Shown: positions 32,734-40,346 of the stretch, in pieces
How the letters are laid out: every line of letters begins with the position of its first letter
Numbering within the stretch: the first letter of the stretch is position 1
NCBI GenBank assembly: GCA_040754375.1
Contig: JBFMCT010000005.1
Coordinates: 56,178-120,177, forward strand
Direction: 5' to 3'
Source: Actinomycetota bacterium
GTDB taxonomy: Bacteria; Actinomycetota; Acidimicrobiia; Acidimicrobiales; AC-14
Length of the DNA: 64,000 bases
Translations under genes and position numbers: made by a program
Notes under the pieces: generated by a model
The model's database searches: none
What the model was told of the DNA's origin: nothing
What the model saw: the letters and a program-made list of their open reading frames with translations, nothing else

Positions 32734-34353
32734 ATGTCGCGAGCGACGGCGGCCCTCTTGGCCGTGTCCCTGGCCGCCGGGCCGGGCGTCTTGGTCCCGA
32801 CGATGGCGACCGCCATGGCGCCGACTGCCCAGGCGGGCCCGGTCCCCGACGCCCCGCCCCTGCCGGCCGTGCCCGCCGGTTTCCGGGACGATGTCGTGGC
32901 ATCGGTCGGGGCCCCGACGGCTCTGGCGTTCACGCCCGACGGCCGCATGCTGGTCACGACCCAGGGCGGCACCGTGCGGGTCATAAAGGACCAGACCCTC
33001 ATGCCCACGGCGGCCCTGGACCTGTCCGGCCAGATCTGCTCCAACTCCGAGCGCGGCCTGCTGGGCGTGGCCGTCGACCCCGAGTTCGCCTCCAACGGCT
33101 ACGTGTTCCTGTACTACTCGTTCCGCAAGACGGCTGTGTGCGACTCGACCACGGTCAACCGGGTGTCGCGGTTCGTGATGGACGGTGACACCCTGGCCGG
33201 TGAGGTCGTGCTCATCGACAACATCCCCTCGCCTGCCGGCAACCACAACGCCGGCGACCTCGACTTCGGCAAGGACGGCCTGCTCTACGCGAGCGTGGGT
33301 GACGGCGGTTGCGACTACCCCGGTGGCACTCCCAGCGGCTGTGGCGGCAACAACGACGCCGCCCGCGACGAGCACGCCCTGGTCGGCAAGGTCCTGCGCG
33401 TCGACCGCGACGGGGGGGTCCCGGCCACCAACCCGTTCCAGGGCCCGGGCACGGCCCGGTGCCACCAGAGCGGCGTGGTGGCCGCCGGCCTCAAATGCCA
33501 GGAGACGTTCGCCTGGGGCCTGCGAAACCCGTTCCGCATGGCCTTCGACCCCAACGACGCCGGCACCCGGTTCTACGTGAACGACGTGGGCCAGTCGACC
33601 TGGGAGGAGGTCAACCTGGCCACCGCCGGAGCCGACTACGGGTGGAACGTCCGGGAAGGGCCCTGCGCCCGGGGGTCCACGTCGGACTGCGGGTTGCCGC
33701 CTGCCGGGATGGTCAACCCCGTCTACGCCTACGGCCACGGTGACGGCTGCCGCTCGATCACCGGCGGGGCGTTCGTCCCCGACGGGTTGTGGCCGGCCGA
33801 GTACCACGGCAAGTACCTGTTCGCCGACTACGTCTGCGGGCGCATCTTCCGCCTCGACCCGGACGGGAGCGGTGGCTTTACCCGGGTCGACTTCGCCACC
33901 GGGCTGGGGGGCGGGTCGGCCGTCCACCTGCGCTTCGGGCCCTACCGGTCGACCCAGGCCCTCTACTACACGACCTACGCCGGGGGCGGGCAGGTGCGCC
34001 GCATCGCCCGCAGCAGCGACGTGCCGGCCGTCGAGGTCATCGGGTTCACGTGGTACCGCGACGGGGCGGCCTCAGCCTCGGGGCCCTCGCCGACAGCCAT
34101 TTCGCTCTACGGCACGGGCCTGAAGGCCTCGACCGCCTACCGGCTGGTGACGGCCCCTCCCGAGGCCGAGGCCCACCTGACGTGCAGCCGCAACCTCCAG
34201 GCCGTGAACGCGACAGTGCGGATGTCGAGCAGCACCGGGTTCATCCCCGTCACCGGCGGGCCGGTCGGCCGGCCACCCGGGACGTGGAACGTGTGCTGGC
34301 GGTCGATCGACGGCACGTCGGCCAGCGCCCCGGTCTCGTTCACGGTGGGCTAG
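32734..34353 (+). CDS. Secreted PQQ-dependent sugar dehydrogenase-like protein
   Basis: The 539-residue protein has a signal peptide (ALLAVSLAAGPGVLVPTMATA) and the six-bladed propeller of glucose/sorbosone dehydrogenases: RGLLGVAVDPEFASNGYVFL, then AGNHNAGDLDFGKDGLLYAS (catalytic His region), then FAWGLRNPFRMAFDP and ADYGWNVREG. A C-terminal beta domain of about 110 residues follows. It would oxidise a sugar outside the cell using PQQ. No PQQ synthesis genes are in the window. The last 14 bp overlap the convergent fusion gene. Confidence 0.88.
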   Translation: MSRATAALLAVSLAAGPGVLVPTMATAMAPTAQAGPVPDAPPLPAVPAGFRDDVVASVGAPTALAFTPDGRMLVTTQGGTVRVIKDQTLMPTAALDLSGQICSNSERGLLGVAVDPEFASNGYVFLYYSFRKTAVCDSTTVNRVSRFVMDGDTLAGEVVLIDNIPSPAGNHNAGDLDFGKDGLLYASVGDGGCDYPGGTPSGCGGNNDAARDEHALVGKVLRVDRDGGVPATNPFQGPGTARCHQSGVVAAGLKCQETFAWGLRNPFRMAFDPNDAGTRFYVNDVGQSTWEEVNLATAGADYGWNVREGPCARGSTSDCGLPPAGMVNPVYAYGHGDGCRSITGGAFVPDGLWPAEYHGKYLFADYVCGRIFRLDPDGSGGFTRVDFATGLGGGSAVHLRFGPYRSTQALYYTTYAGGGQVRRIARSSDVPAVEVIGFTWYRDGAASASGPSPTAISLYGTGLKASTAYRLVTAPPEAEAHLTCSRNLQAVNATVRMSSSTGFIPVTGGPVGRPPGTWNVCWRSIDGTSASAPVSFTVG

Positions 34354-36778
34354 TGGGGGGGGCGGACCGGCGGTCGAGGTCGGCCCACAGAGAAGGGCCG
34401 ATGGGGTCGGACGCCTCCTCGGCCAGGTGGGCCACCAGGCCGGCCGTACGGGCGATCAGGGCAAAGCCCCGGGCGCTGCCGGGTGGGACGCCCAGGTCGG
34501 CCAGGGCCGCCCCCGCGGCCCCCGCCCCGTTGATGGGCAGGGCCCGGCCCGTCGCCTCCGCGTAGGCCGCGGCCACCGCCTCCAGCAGGCGCATGTGGGG
34601 CCCGAGCAGCCCTTCTTCCCGGGCGAGTGCGTACAGCCGGGGGACGCGGGGGTCGAGCTGCCGGTGCAGCGGATGGCCCAGCCCCGGGACCCGCTGGCGG
34701 GCGTCCAGCCGGGCCGCCACCACCTCCCGGGCCAGCCCGGCCAGCGCCTGGTCATCGGGCCAGTCCCCGCCCTCGGCCTCCCCACGGGCGCCGCCCGCGG
34801 CCTCCCCACCCGCCCCACCCGCCCCACCCGCCCCGCCCGCGGCCTCCCCACCCGCCCCACCCGCCCCGCCCGCGGCCTCCCCACCGGCGCCGCCCGCGGC
34901 CTCCCCGCCCGCGCCGCCCGCCCCGCCCATCCGGAGGGCGGCGGCCAGCATCTCGGCGGTGTCCCCGGTGGGGCCGAGGAACACGCTGCCCGCGCCCAGC
35001 AGGCCGGCGGCCACGGCCGCCTGGGGTGCCTCGGGGGCGCCCGTGTAGGTGAGGCGGGCGGCCATGGCCGAGGGGGTGAGGCCGTGGTCGGCCAGCGACA
35101 CCAGCACGGCGTCGAGCAGCCGGGTCTGGCCCGGGGCCGGGGCCCGGCGGGTCACGAGCAGGTAGGCCAACTCGGTCAGGGTGAGCTGGCCCATGACCTC
35201 GCCCGGCAGGTCCCGCCCGCCCACCGTTATCGACTCGGCGGTGGCCGACCCGATCCACGAGCGGGGCCCGGTCGCCGCACGGGCGTGCGGGCCTTGATCG
35301 GCCTCCATGTCGACCTCCTTCTCGGTACGCCCGGTAGGGAGCATGTGCTTGGCCAGCCGGCCGGTGGCGGTGTGGGGCAGGTCGTCCACCACCTCGAAGT
35401 AGCGGGGGACCTTGTAGCCGGCCAGCCGGGCCGCCGCGAACTCGCGCAGTCCGGCGATGTCCACCCCGCGCCCCCCGGGGGCGGGCACCACGAAGGCCTT
35501 GACGTCCTCCTCCGACAGGGCGGAGGGCACCCCCACGACGGCCGCCTCGGCCACTTCGGGGTGGCGTTCGAGCACGGCCTCGACCTCGGCGGGCGAGAGG
35601 TTCTCACCCCGCCGGCGGATCACCTGTTTCTTGCGGCCCACGAACGTGTACGTGCCGTCGTGGTTGTCGGTGACCAGGTCGCCGGTCCGCAGCCAGCCGT
35701 CGACCAGCACCTCGGCCGTCTCGGCGGCCATGCCGAAGTAACCGGCCATCACCGCCGGGTTGCGCAGCTCCAGCTCGCCGTCAGCGGCGACGCGGGCCTC
35801 GTTGACCCGGCCCAGCACCGGGTGCTGGCGGGGAGCGCCGAGCGTGCCGTAGGGGCGCTGGCCGCGGGGCCAGATGAGCCCGTAGGGGGTCTCGGACAGG
35901 GCGTAGCCGCACGTGACCTCCCAGCCGAACCGGCGCTCGATCTCCAGGTGGCGCTCCTTGTCCGGCGAGGGCCCGGTGTAGCAAAGGCGCACCGGGTTGT
36001 CGGCGTCGTCGGGCCGGGGGGGCTGGCGCATGAGGATCTCGACCATGGCCCCGATGGCGTTGAACTGGGTGGCCCCGTAGCGGCGGGCGCTGTCGAGGAA
36101 CCCGCGCGCCGAGAACGACGGCAGGAGCACGAGGCTGGCCCGGGCTGCCATCGACCCCAACACTGAGTAGGCCGGGGCGTTGATGTGGAACAGGGGGAGC
36201 GAGGTCATCAGGCGGTCGTCGCCCGTCAGCCCCAGCCACCACGGGAAGCCCTCGGCCGCCATCACGTAAGCCCGGTGGGTCTGCATTACCAACTTGGAGC
36301 GGCCGGTCGTGCCCGAGGTGGGGATCATCACGGCCACGTCGCCCGGGCTCACGTCGGCGGGGCCGTCGTCATCGCCCCCGGCGGGCACCCCGAACAAGTC
36401 CTCGACGGCCACCACCGCCGTCCCGGCCGTGCCCGGCGTGGGGCCCGACGGCGTCACGACCAGCCGGGGCTCGACCTGGCGGACGAAGCCGGCCAGCTCC
36501 TCGTCGGTACCTCGCGGGTTGACCGGCACCTGCACGGCCCCCAGCTCCATGAGGGCCAGCCAGGTGAACACCGTGCGGGGCGTGCTGGGGGCCACCTCCA
36601 GCACTCGGTCGCCCGGGCCGACACCCGCCTCCCCCAGGGCGGCGGCCGCGGCCCGCACCTCGGCCAGGGCTTCGGCGTAGGTGTACTGCTCGTCGCCGAA
36701 GACCAGCCAGACCTTGCCCGGGGCGTCGGCCACCGCCCGCCGGAAGTGGGCGGCGATCCCTCCCTCGCCGGGCGTCAA
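34340..36778 (-). CDS. Acyl-CoA ligase fused to citryl-CoA-lyase-like (citrate synthase family) domain
   Basis: The single 812-residue frame has two complete parts. Residues 1 to about 480 are an ANL ligase: IPTSGTTGRSKLVMQTH, then GYALSETPYGLIWP, then DGWLRTGDLVT and the end motif LPHTATGRLAKHML. From about 500 to 812 is a citrate-synthase-family lyase: TELAYLLVTRRAPAPGQTRL, then VPGLGHPLHRQLDPRVPRLY (catalytic His) and INGAGAAGAALADLG. A GGA/GGEAA repeat of about 52 residues interrupts the lyase part. ATG at residue 491 has its own AAGGAGGT, so the lyase may also be made alone. The TTG start at 36778 lies 10 bp after the VOC gene. Confidence 0.85.
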   Translation of the reverse strand: MTPGEGGIAAHFRRAVADAPGKVWLVFGDEQYTYAEALAEVRAAAAALGEAGVGPGDRVLEVAPSTPRTVFTWLALMELGAVQVPVNPRGTDEELAGFVRQVEPRLVVTPSGPTPGTAGTAVVAVEDLFGVPAGGDDDGPADVSPGDVAVMIPTSGTTGRSKLVMQTHRAYVMAAEGFPWWLGLTGDDRLMTSLPLFHINAPAYSVLGSMAARASLVLLPSFSARGFLDSARRYGATQFNAIGAMVEILMRQPPRPDDADNPVRLCYTGPSPDKERHLEIERRFGWEVTCGYALSETPYGLIWPRGQRPYGTLGAPRQHPVLGRVNEARVAADGELELRNPAVMAGYFGMAAETAEVLVDGWLRTGDLVTDNHDGTYTFVGRKKQVIRRRGENLSPAEVEAVLERHPEVAEAAVVGVPSALSEEDVKAFVVPAPGGRGVDIAGLREFAAARLAGYKVPRYFEVVDDLPHTATGRLAKHMLPTGRTEKEVDMEADQGPHARAATGPRSWIGSATAESITVGGRDLPGEVMGQLTLTELAYLLVTRRAPAPGQTRLLDAVLVSLADHGLTPSAMAARLTYTGAPEAPQAAVAAGLLGAGSVFLGPTGDTAEMLAAALRMGGAGGAGGEAAGGAGGEAAGGAGGAGGEAAGGAGGAGGAGGEAAGGARGEAEGGDWPDDQALAGLAREVVAARLDARQRVPGLGHPLHRQLDPRVPRLYALAREEGLLGPHMRLLEAVAAAYAEATGRALPINGAGAAGAALADLGVPPGSARGFALIARTAGLVAHLAEEASDPIGPSLWADLDRRSAPPTSPP
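34773..34929 (-). repeat. In-frame GGA/GGEAA tandem repeat in the lyase domain
   Basis: Nine-base units (Gly-Gly-Ala) and fifteen-base units (GGEAA) alternate in five blocks. All are in-frame, so the linker could vary in length between strains. Confidence 0.85.
35306..35320 (-). promoter_or_regulatory. Internal ribosome binding site and ATG within the fusion gene
   Basis: AAGGAGGT, 4 nt, then ATG (35308), in frame at residue 491, exactly at the ligase-lyase junction. It would allow a separate lyase polypeptide of about 322 residues. Confidence 0.65.
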
Positions 36779-36788
36779 CTCCCGTTCG

Positions 36789-37400
36789 TCAATCGCCGGT
36801 GGGCAGCTTGTACAGGTCCTTGGTGACCTCGCTGACCAGCGTGGTGCGGGGCGTCCACTCCAGGCGGCCCGTGGCGCGCAGCTCGCGCACTGCCGGCACC
36901 GGGTCGGGGTCGGCGAAGAACCGGTCGTCGCCGTAGTCGACGGGCCGACCGGTGGCGTCGGCCGTCCACCACGACGCCTCCAGGGCGATGCCGTTGGGGT
37001 CGGTGAAGTAGATCGACCGCAGGGTGCCGTGGTCGACCACGTCGGTCACCTCGCAGTCGTGGGACTTCAGCCTGTCGCGCAGGCGGAGCAGGGCCTCCTC
37101 GTCGGCCAGGCCCAGGGCCAAGTGGTCGAACTGGCTGGCCTGCGGGAAGGGGACGCCCGCCGGCTTGGAGAACTGCTCGATGGGCTCGCCGACGTATTCG
37201 AAGAAGGCCAGCGCGTTGCCCGGGGCGATGTCGAAGAAGTAGTGCTTGAAGGCCGGCGTGGCGATGGTCATCACCAGCCGGGCACCGAGCACTCCGTGGT
37301 AGAAGCGGACGGTGGCGTCCATGTCGGACGTGACCAGGGCGAGGTGGTGGACGCCCCGCCAGTACACGTCATCGGTGGTGGTGTGGTCGGTGGCGGACAT
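36789..37400 (-). CDS. VOC-superfamily protein (glyoxalase/dioxygenase fold)
   Basis: The 203-residue protein has a vicinal oxygen chelate fold with a likely metal triad: His in WRGVHHLALVTSDMDATVRF, His in ASQFDHLALGLADEEALLRL, and Glu in DPNGIALEASWWTAD. It fits a dioxygenase or isomerase; no substrate can be read off. It lies 10 bp after the NifS-like gene and 10 bp before the ligase-lyase fusion, so the three form one transcription unit. Confidence 0.85.
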   Translation of the reverse strand: MSATDHTTTDDVYWRGVHHLALVTSDMDATVRFYHGVLGARLVMTIATPAFKHYFFDIAPGNALAFFEYVGEPIEQFSKPAGVPFPQASQFDHLALGLADEEALLRLRDRLKSHDCEVTDVVDHGTLRSIYFTDPNGIALEASWWTADATGRPVDYGDDRFFADPDPVPAVRELRATGRLEWTPRTTLVSEVTKDLYKLPTGD

Positions 37401-37410
37401 GCCCGTAATG

Positions 37411-38556
37411 CTACGCCCGCGGCCGTCCTTCGGCACCGGCGCGCCCCAGCGAGCGCAGCCGGCCCACCACCGCCGGCAGCGCCCGGGCGAACGCGGCCAC
37501 GTCCTGCTCGGTGGTCGACCACCCCACCGATACCCGTAGGGACCGGGCCGCGTCCACGCCCATGGCCTCAAGTACCGGGGAGGGCTCCAGCGACTCGGAC
37601 GAGCACGCGCTGCCGGAGTGGACGGCCACCCCGGCCTGGTCGAGGCCCAGCAGGACGGCCTCGGCCTCCACGCCTTCGACCCCCAGGCACACGATGTGGG
37701 GGAGGCGGCCCCCGGGGCTCGTGTCCCCATAGGCCACCACCCCGGGGACGGCCAGGGCGCCAGCCAGGGCGGTGCCGGTCAACTGGAGCTGGCGCTCGGC
37801 TTCGGCTTCCAGGCCCCCGGCCGCGATGTGGGCGGCGGCCGCCCCGAACCCGACGATCCCGGCCACGTTCTCCATGCCCGCCCGCCGGCCCCGTTCCTGC
37901 TGGCCGCCGACGAGGAGGGGCTCGAGCCGCAGCCCCCGGCGCACGACCAGGGCGCCCACCCCCTGGGGACCGCCCAGCTTGTGGGCCGAGACGGACATGA
38001 GGTCGGCCCCGGTGGCCGCGAAGTCGACGGCCACGTGGCCCGCGGCCGCCGCCGCGTCCACGTGGACGAGCACTCCCCGCTCCCGGCACGCCTCCACGAC
38101 CTCGCGCACGGGTTGGACAGTGCCGACCTCGTGGTTGGCCCACTGGACGTGTACGGCTGCGGTCTCCCCGGGCCGTACGGCCGCGGCCACGGCCGACGGG
38201 CTCACCCGGCCCAGCCCGTCGACCGCCACCACCGTCACGTCATGGCGGGCGGCCGCGTCCCGGACGGCCGAGTGCTCCACGGCCGTGACCACCTGATGGG
38301 GCCCCCGCCCGGCGGCGCCCCACACGGCGGCCGCGATGGCCTCGGTCGCCCCGCTGGTGAACACCACCTCCCGGGGCCGCGCCCCCAAGAGGTCGCCCAC
38401 CTGCTGGCGGGCCAGCTCCACCGCGGCCCGGGCCTCATGGCCCTCGTGGTGGGCTCGCCCGGGGTCGGCCGCGAACCCCAGCCACGACCACATGGCCTCG
38501 ACCACCCCCGGCCGGGCCGGCGATGTCGACGCGTGGTCGAGGTAAGCCCGGCTCAC
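37411..38556 (-). CDS. Cysteine desulfurase (NifS/IscS family)
   Basis: The 381-residue PLP enzyme has the Schiff-base Lys193 in SVSAHKLGGPQGVGAL and the persulfide Cys318 in VHSGSACSSESLEPS, with AYLDHASTSPARP at the N-terminus and FTSGATEA. The long Cys loop fits group I (NifS/IscS) enzymes that supply sulfur for Fe-S clusters or tRNA thiolation. It starts at GTG 38556. No scaffold or thiouridylase gene lies beside it. Confidence 0.92.
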   Translation of the reverse strand: MSRAYLDHASTSPARPGVVEAMWSWLGFAADPGRAHHEGHEARAAVELARQQVGDLLGARPREVVFTSGATEAIAAAVWGAAGRGPHQVVTAVEHSAVRDAAARHDVTVVAVDGLGRVSPSAVAAAVRPGETAAVHVQWANHEVGTVQPVREVVEACRERGVLVHVDAAAAAGHVAVDFAATGADLMSVSAHKLGGPQGVGALVVRRGLRLEPLLVGGQQERGRRAGMENVAGIVGFGAAAAHIAAGGLEAEAERQLQLTGTALAGALAVPGVVAYGDTSPGGRLPHIVCLGVEGVEAEAVLLGLDQAGVAVHSGSACSSESLEPSPVLEAMGVDAARSLRVSVGWSTTEQDVAAFARALPAVVGRLRSLGRAGAEGRPRA

Positions 38557-38612
38557 GACCGCGACAGCCGATGCACGGCTTTCAGGTTACGTCCCGCGTC
38601 CCGCCCCGCCGG

Positions 38613-38852
38613 TCAGCGGCTCCCCGTGAGCATGGCGAAGAAGGCGTGGCAGGCCTCGTCCTCGGAGGGGAACCGGCGGGCAACCGTGTGGGCCCCCCGC
38701 TCGAACACACCGATCTCCCAGCTGTCCGGCCCCGGGCGCAGGAACAGGAAGTCGGGCGCGGGTGGAACGGGCTCGTGGGTACCGGCGATCTCGTAGATCC
38801 CATCGGGCACGCCCGCTCCCACCAGCGCGGCCCGCAAGGCGGCCGTGTCCAT
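38613..38852 (-). CDS. Probable immunity protein for the TNT toxin
   Basis: The 79-residue acidic protein (ALRAALVGAGVPDGIYEIAG, then DSWEIGVFERGAHTVARRFP, then EDEACHAFFAMLTG) resembles the small proteins that accompany TNT-domain toxins, which have a GVP-x-G start, a Y/WEVxxxERG strand and a SEDEAC helix. Its ATG immediately follows the toxin stop, the expected toxin-immunity order. It has no signal peptide, as needed for a cytosolic NADase inhibitor. Recognition is from memory of the family pattern. Confidence 0.7.
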   Translation of the reverse strand: MDTAALRAALVGAGVPDGIYEIAGTHEPVPPAPDFLFLRPGPDSWEIGVFERGAHTVARRFPSEDEACHAFFAMLTGSR

Positions 38853-39488
38853 TCAGTTGGTGCGATCGAGGTAGCCGTTGTCGACCAGCCACAGCACGCT
38901 CAGCGGCGCCGGGGCCCCGGGCAGGAGGCTGGCGTCGAGCTGGTACTGCAGGCCGAGGCCCATCTGCTCGAACCACGGGGCGATGGGCCCGAGGCGTACC
39001 GGCAACCGCTTGGCCACCCGGTAGGTGTGGTAGTTGCACGGGTAGGCCGGGTCGAACGTGTTCAGGCTCTGCGGCGGGATGGCCCGCTGCTGGTAGCGGG
39101 TCAACCGGGGTGCCAGGAACGACCCGAACTCGCTGCCGAACCGGTCGACCTGGGTGCCGACCGGGAGCGAGCCCGCGACCATCACCGCCCGGTAATAGCC
39201 GTCGTCGGGCGGGAAGATGTAGCTCCCGCGGCCGTCGTTGGCCGCCGCGTCCCAATAACGATGGAGGAACTCGGCCGACGACAGGTCGCCGAAGCGCCGC
39301 CAGTTGCTGACCATGATGGCCACCGGCCCGGTCGTCGGCAGGTCGGACGGGCCGAGGCGCGGGTCGCCGTCGAGGGGGATGCTGCAGGCGACGACCGCCG
39401 CCGCCGTGCCCGCGGCGGCCGGCACGGGGACCGTGGCCAGGCAGAGGACCGCGCCCAGGACCGCTAGTGAATGCCGCAACCGCCTCAT
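38853..39488 (-). CDS. Sec-exported TNT-domain NAD+ glycohydrolase toxin
   Basis: The 211-residue protein has a Sec signal peptide (to about residue 34) and a C-terminal TNT domain as in Mycobacterium tuberculosis CpnT: LPVGTQVDRFGSEFGSFLAP, then RAIPPQSLNTF, then YHTYRVAKRLPVRLGPIAPW, FEQMGLGLQYQL and a final LVDNGYL. Candidate active-site residues by family comparison are Arg116, His154 and Gln181. TNT cleaves NAD+ and kills cells lacking the immunity factor. Here the toxin has only a signal peptide and about 60 extra residues, with no ESX or polymorphic-toxin trafficking domains. GGAGGG lies 8 nt before ATG 39488. Confidence 0.82.
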   Translation of the reverse strand: MRRLRHSLAVLGAVLCLATVPVPAAAGTAAAVVACSIPLDGDPRLGPSDLPTTGPVAIMVSNWRRFGDLSSAEFLHRYWDAAANDGRGSYIFPPDDGYYRAVMVAGSLPVGTQVDRFGSEFGSFLAPRLTRYQQRAIPPQSLNTFDPAYPCNYHTYRVAKRLPVRLGPIAPWFEQMGLGLQYQLDASLLPGAPAPLSVLWLVDNGYLDRTN

Positions 39489-39565
39489 GGGGGCCGCCCT
39501 CCGTGCCGTGCCGGGGACCGCCCCCTGGCGCTGGTCAGCCTATGCGGGCAGGCAGGCCCGCGCCG

Positions 39566-40300
39566 CTACACGACTGTGACGCAGATCTGGTCGCCCTGGG
39601 GGCGGGAGGCCTCGGTCTCGGGGACGGTCTCGCCGTAGAGGGTGCCGAGCATGCCCTTGATGATGCCCCGGTCGACGGCGCAGATGAACGGGTGCTGGAC
39701 GGCGGCGTCGCCGAACGGGCACTGCTCGGCGATTATGGCCAGCGAGCCACCCCGGGGCTCGGCGTGGGCCGCGAAGCCGTGGGCCGTGAGGGCGTCGGCC
39801 ACGGCATGGAGCGAGACCCGGAAGGAGCGGTGGCCGTCACCCGGGGACATGGAGTGGGCCAGGGCCTCGCCGTACTCGATGCCCACCTGCTCGGCCACCT
39901 CCTCGGCCGTCTCGGGCGGGAGCAGGCGCAAGGCCCGCACGAGCAGGGTGATGAGCAGGTCGTCGCGGCGGGCCGGGAACTCGAGGCCGGTCTCTTTGGC
40001 CGTGGCCCGGTAGCGCTTGGACGGCCGGCCCGCGCCGGAGCCCTCGACCCGCTCGACCCCGACGTCGAGGTAGCCCCCGGCGGCCAGCTTGTCGAGGTGG
40101 TGGCGGGCCACGTTGGGGTGCAGCTCGAAGCGCTCGGCCACCTCCCCGGCGGTGACGCCTTGGTCGGCGTGGCGCAGGAACAGGTAGATCTCGCGGCGGG
40201 TGGGATCGCCGAAGGCGGCGGTGGCGGCGGCCACCCCGGCCGCGAACTCGTCGGCGGTCAGCGACGCCAGCGGTCTCAGCGGTAGGGGAGCGTCCACCAT
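39566..40300 (-). CDS. SufR-like Fe-S responsive transcriptional regulator
   Basis: The 244-residue regulator has a DeoR/ArsR-type winged helix (DPTRREIYLFLRHADQGVTA, then HPNVARHHLDKLAAGGYLDV) and a C-terminal domain with Cys194, Cys207 (exact C-x12-C spacing of SufR) and Cys240. SufR uses such cysteines to hold a cluster and repress Fe-S assembly genes. It diverges from mrp, an Fe-S carrier gene, which supports the role. ATG 40300 has TACAAT 6 nt upstream and no Shine-Dalgarno, indicating leaderless expression. Confidence 0.8.
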   Translation of the reverse strand: MVDAPLPLRPLASLTADEFAAGVAAATAAFGDPTRREIYLFLRHADQGVTAGEVAERFELHPNVARHHLDKLAAGGYLDVGVERVEGSGAGRPSKRYRATAKETGLEFPARRDDLLITLLVRALRLLPPETAEEVAEQVGIEYGEALAHSMSPGDGHRSFRVSLHAVADALTAHGFAAHAEPRGGSLAIIAEQCPFGDAAVQHPFICAVDRGIIKGMLGTLYGETVPETEASRPQGDQICVTVV

Positions 40301-40306
40301 CTCGAT

Positions 40307-40312
40307 ATTGTA
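40307..40312 (-). promoter_or_regulatory. -10 box (TACAAT) for the SufR-like gene; overlaps a divergent TATTGT
   Basis: On the minus strand TACAAT lies 6 nt before ATG 40300. On the plus strand the overlapping TATTGT (40306-40311) could be the -10 of mrp, so both promoters share bases. Confidence 0.6.
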
Positions 40313-40313
40313 A

Positions 40314-40325
40314 CTACGGACGTAG
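40314..40325. promoter_or_regulatory. Candidate operator CTACG-GA-CGTAG between regulator and mrp
   Basis: A perfect 5-2-5 palindrome lies just downstream of the plus-strand -10 and upstream of the minus-strand -10. A regulator bound here would control both genes. Confidence 0.5.
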
Positions 40326-40346
40326 GAGAAATAGGAGCCCCACTGC

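Noticed and set aside
34773..34929. Possible frameshift or assembly error in the GC-rich repeat
   Set aside because: The frame stays open and homologous lyase motifs resume on the far side, so a real in-frame repeat is more likely.
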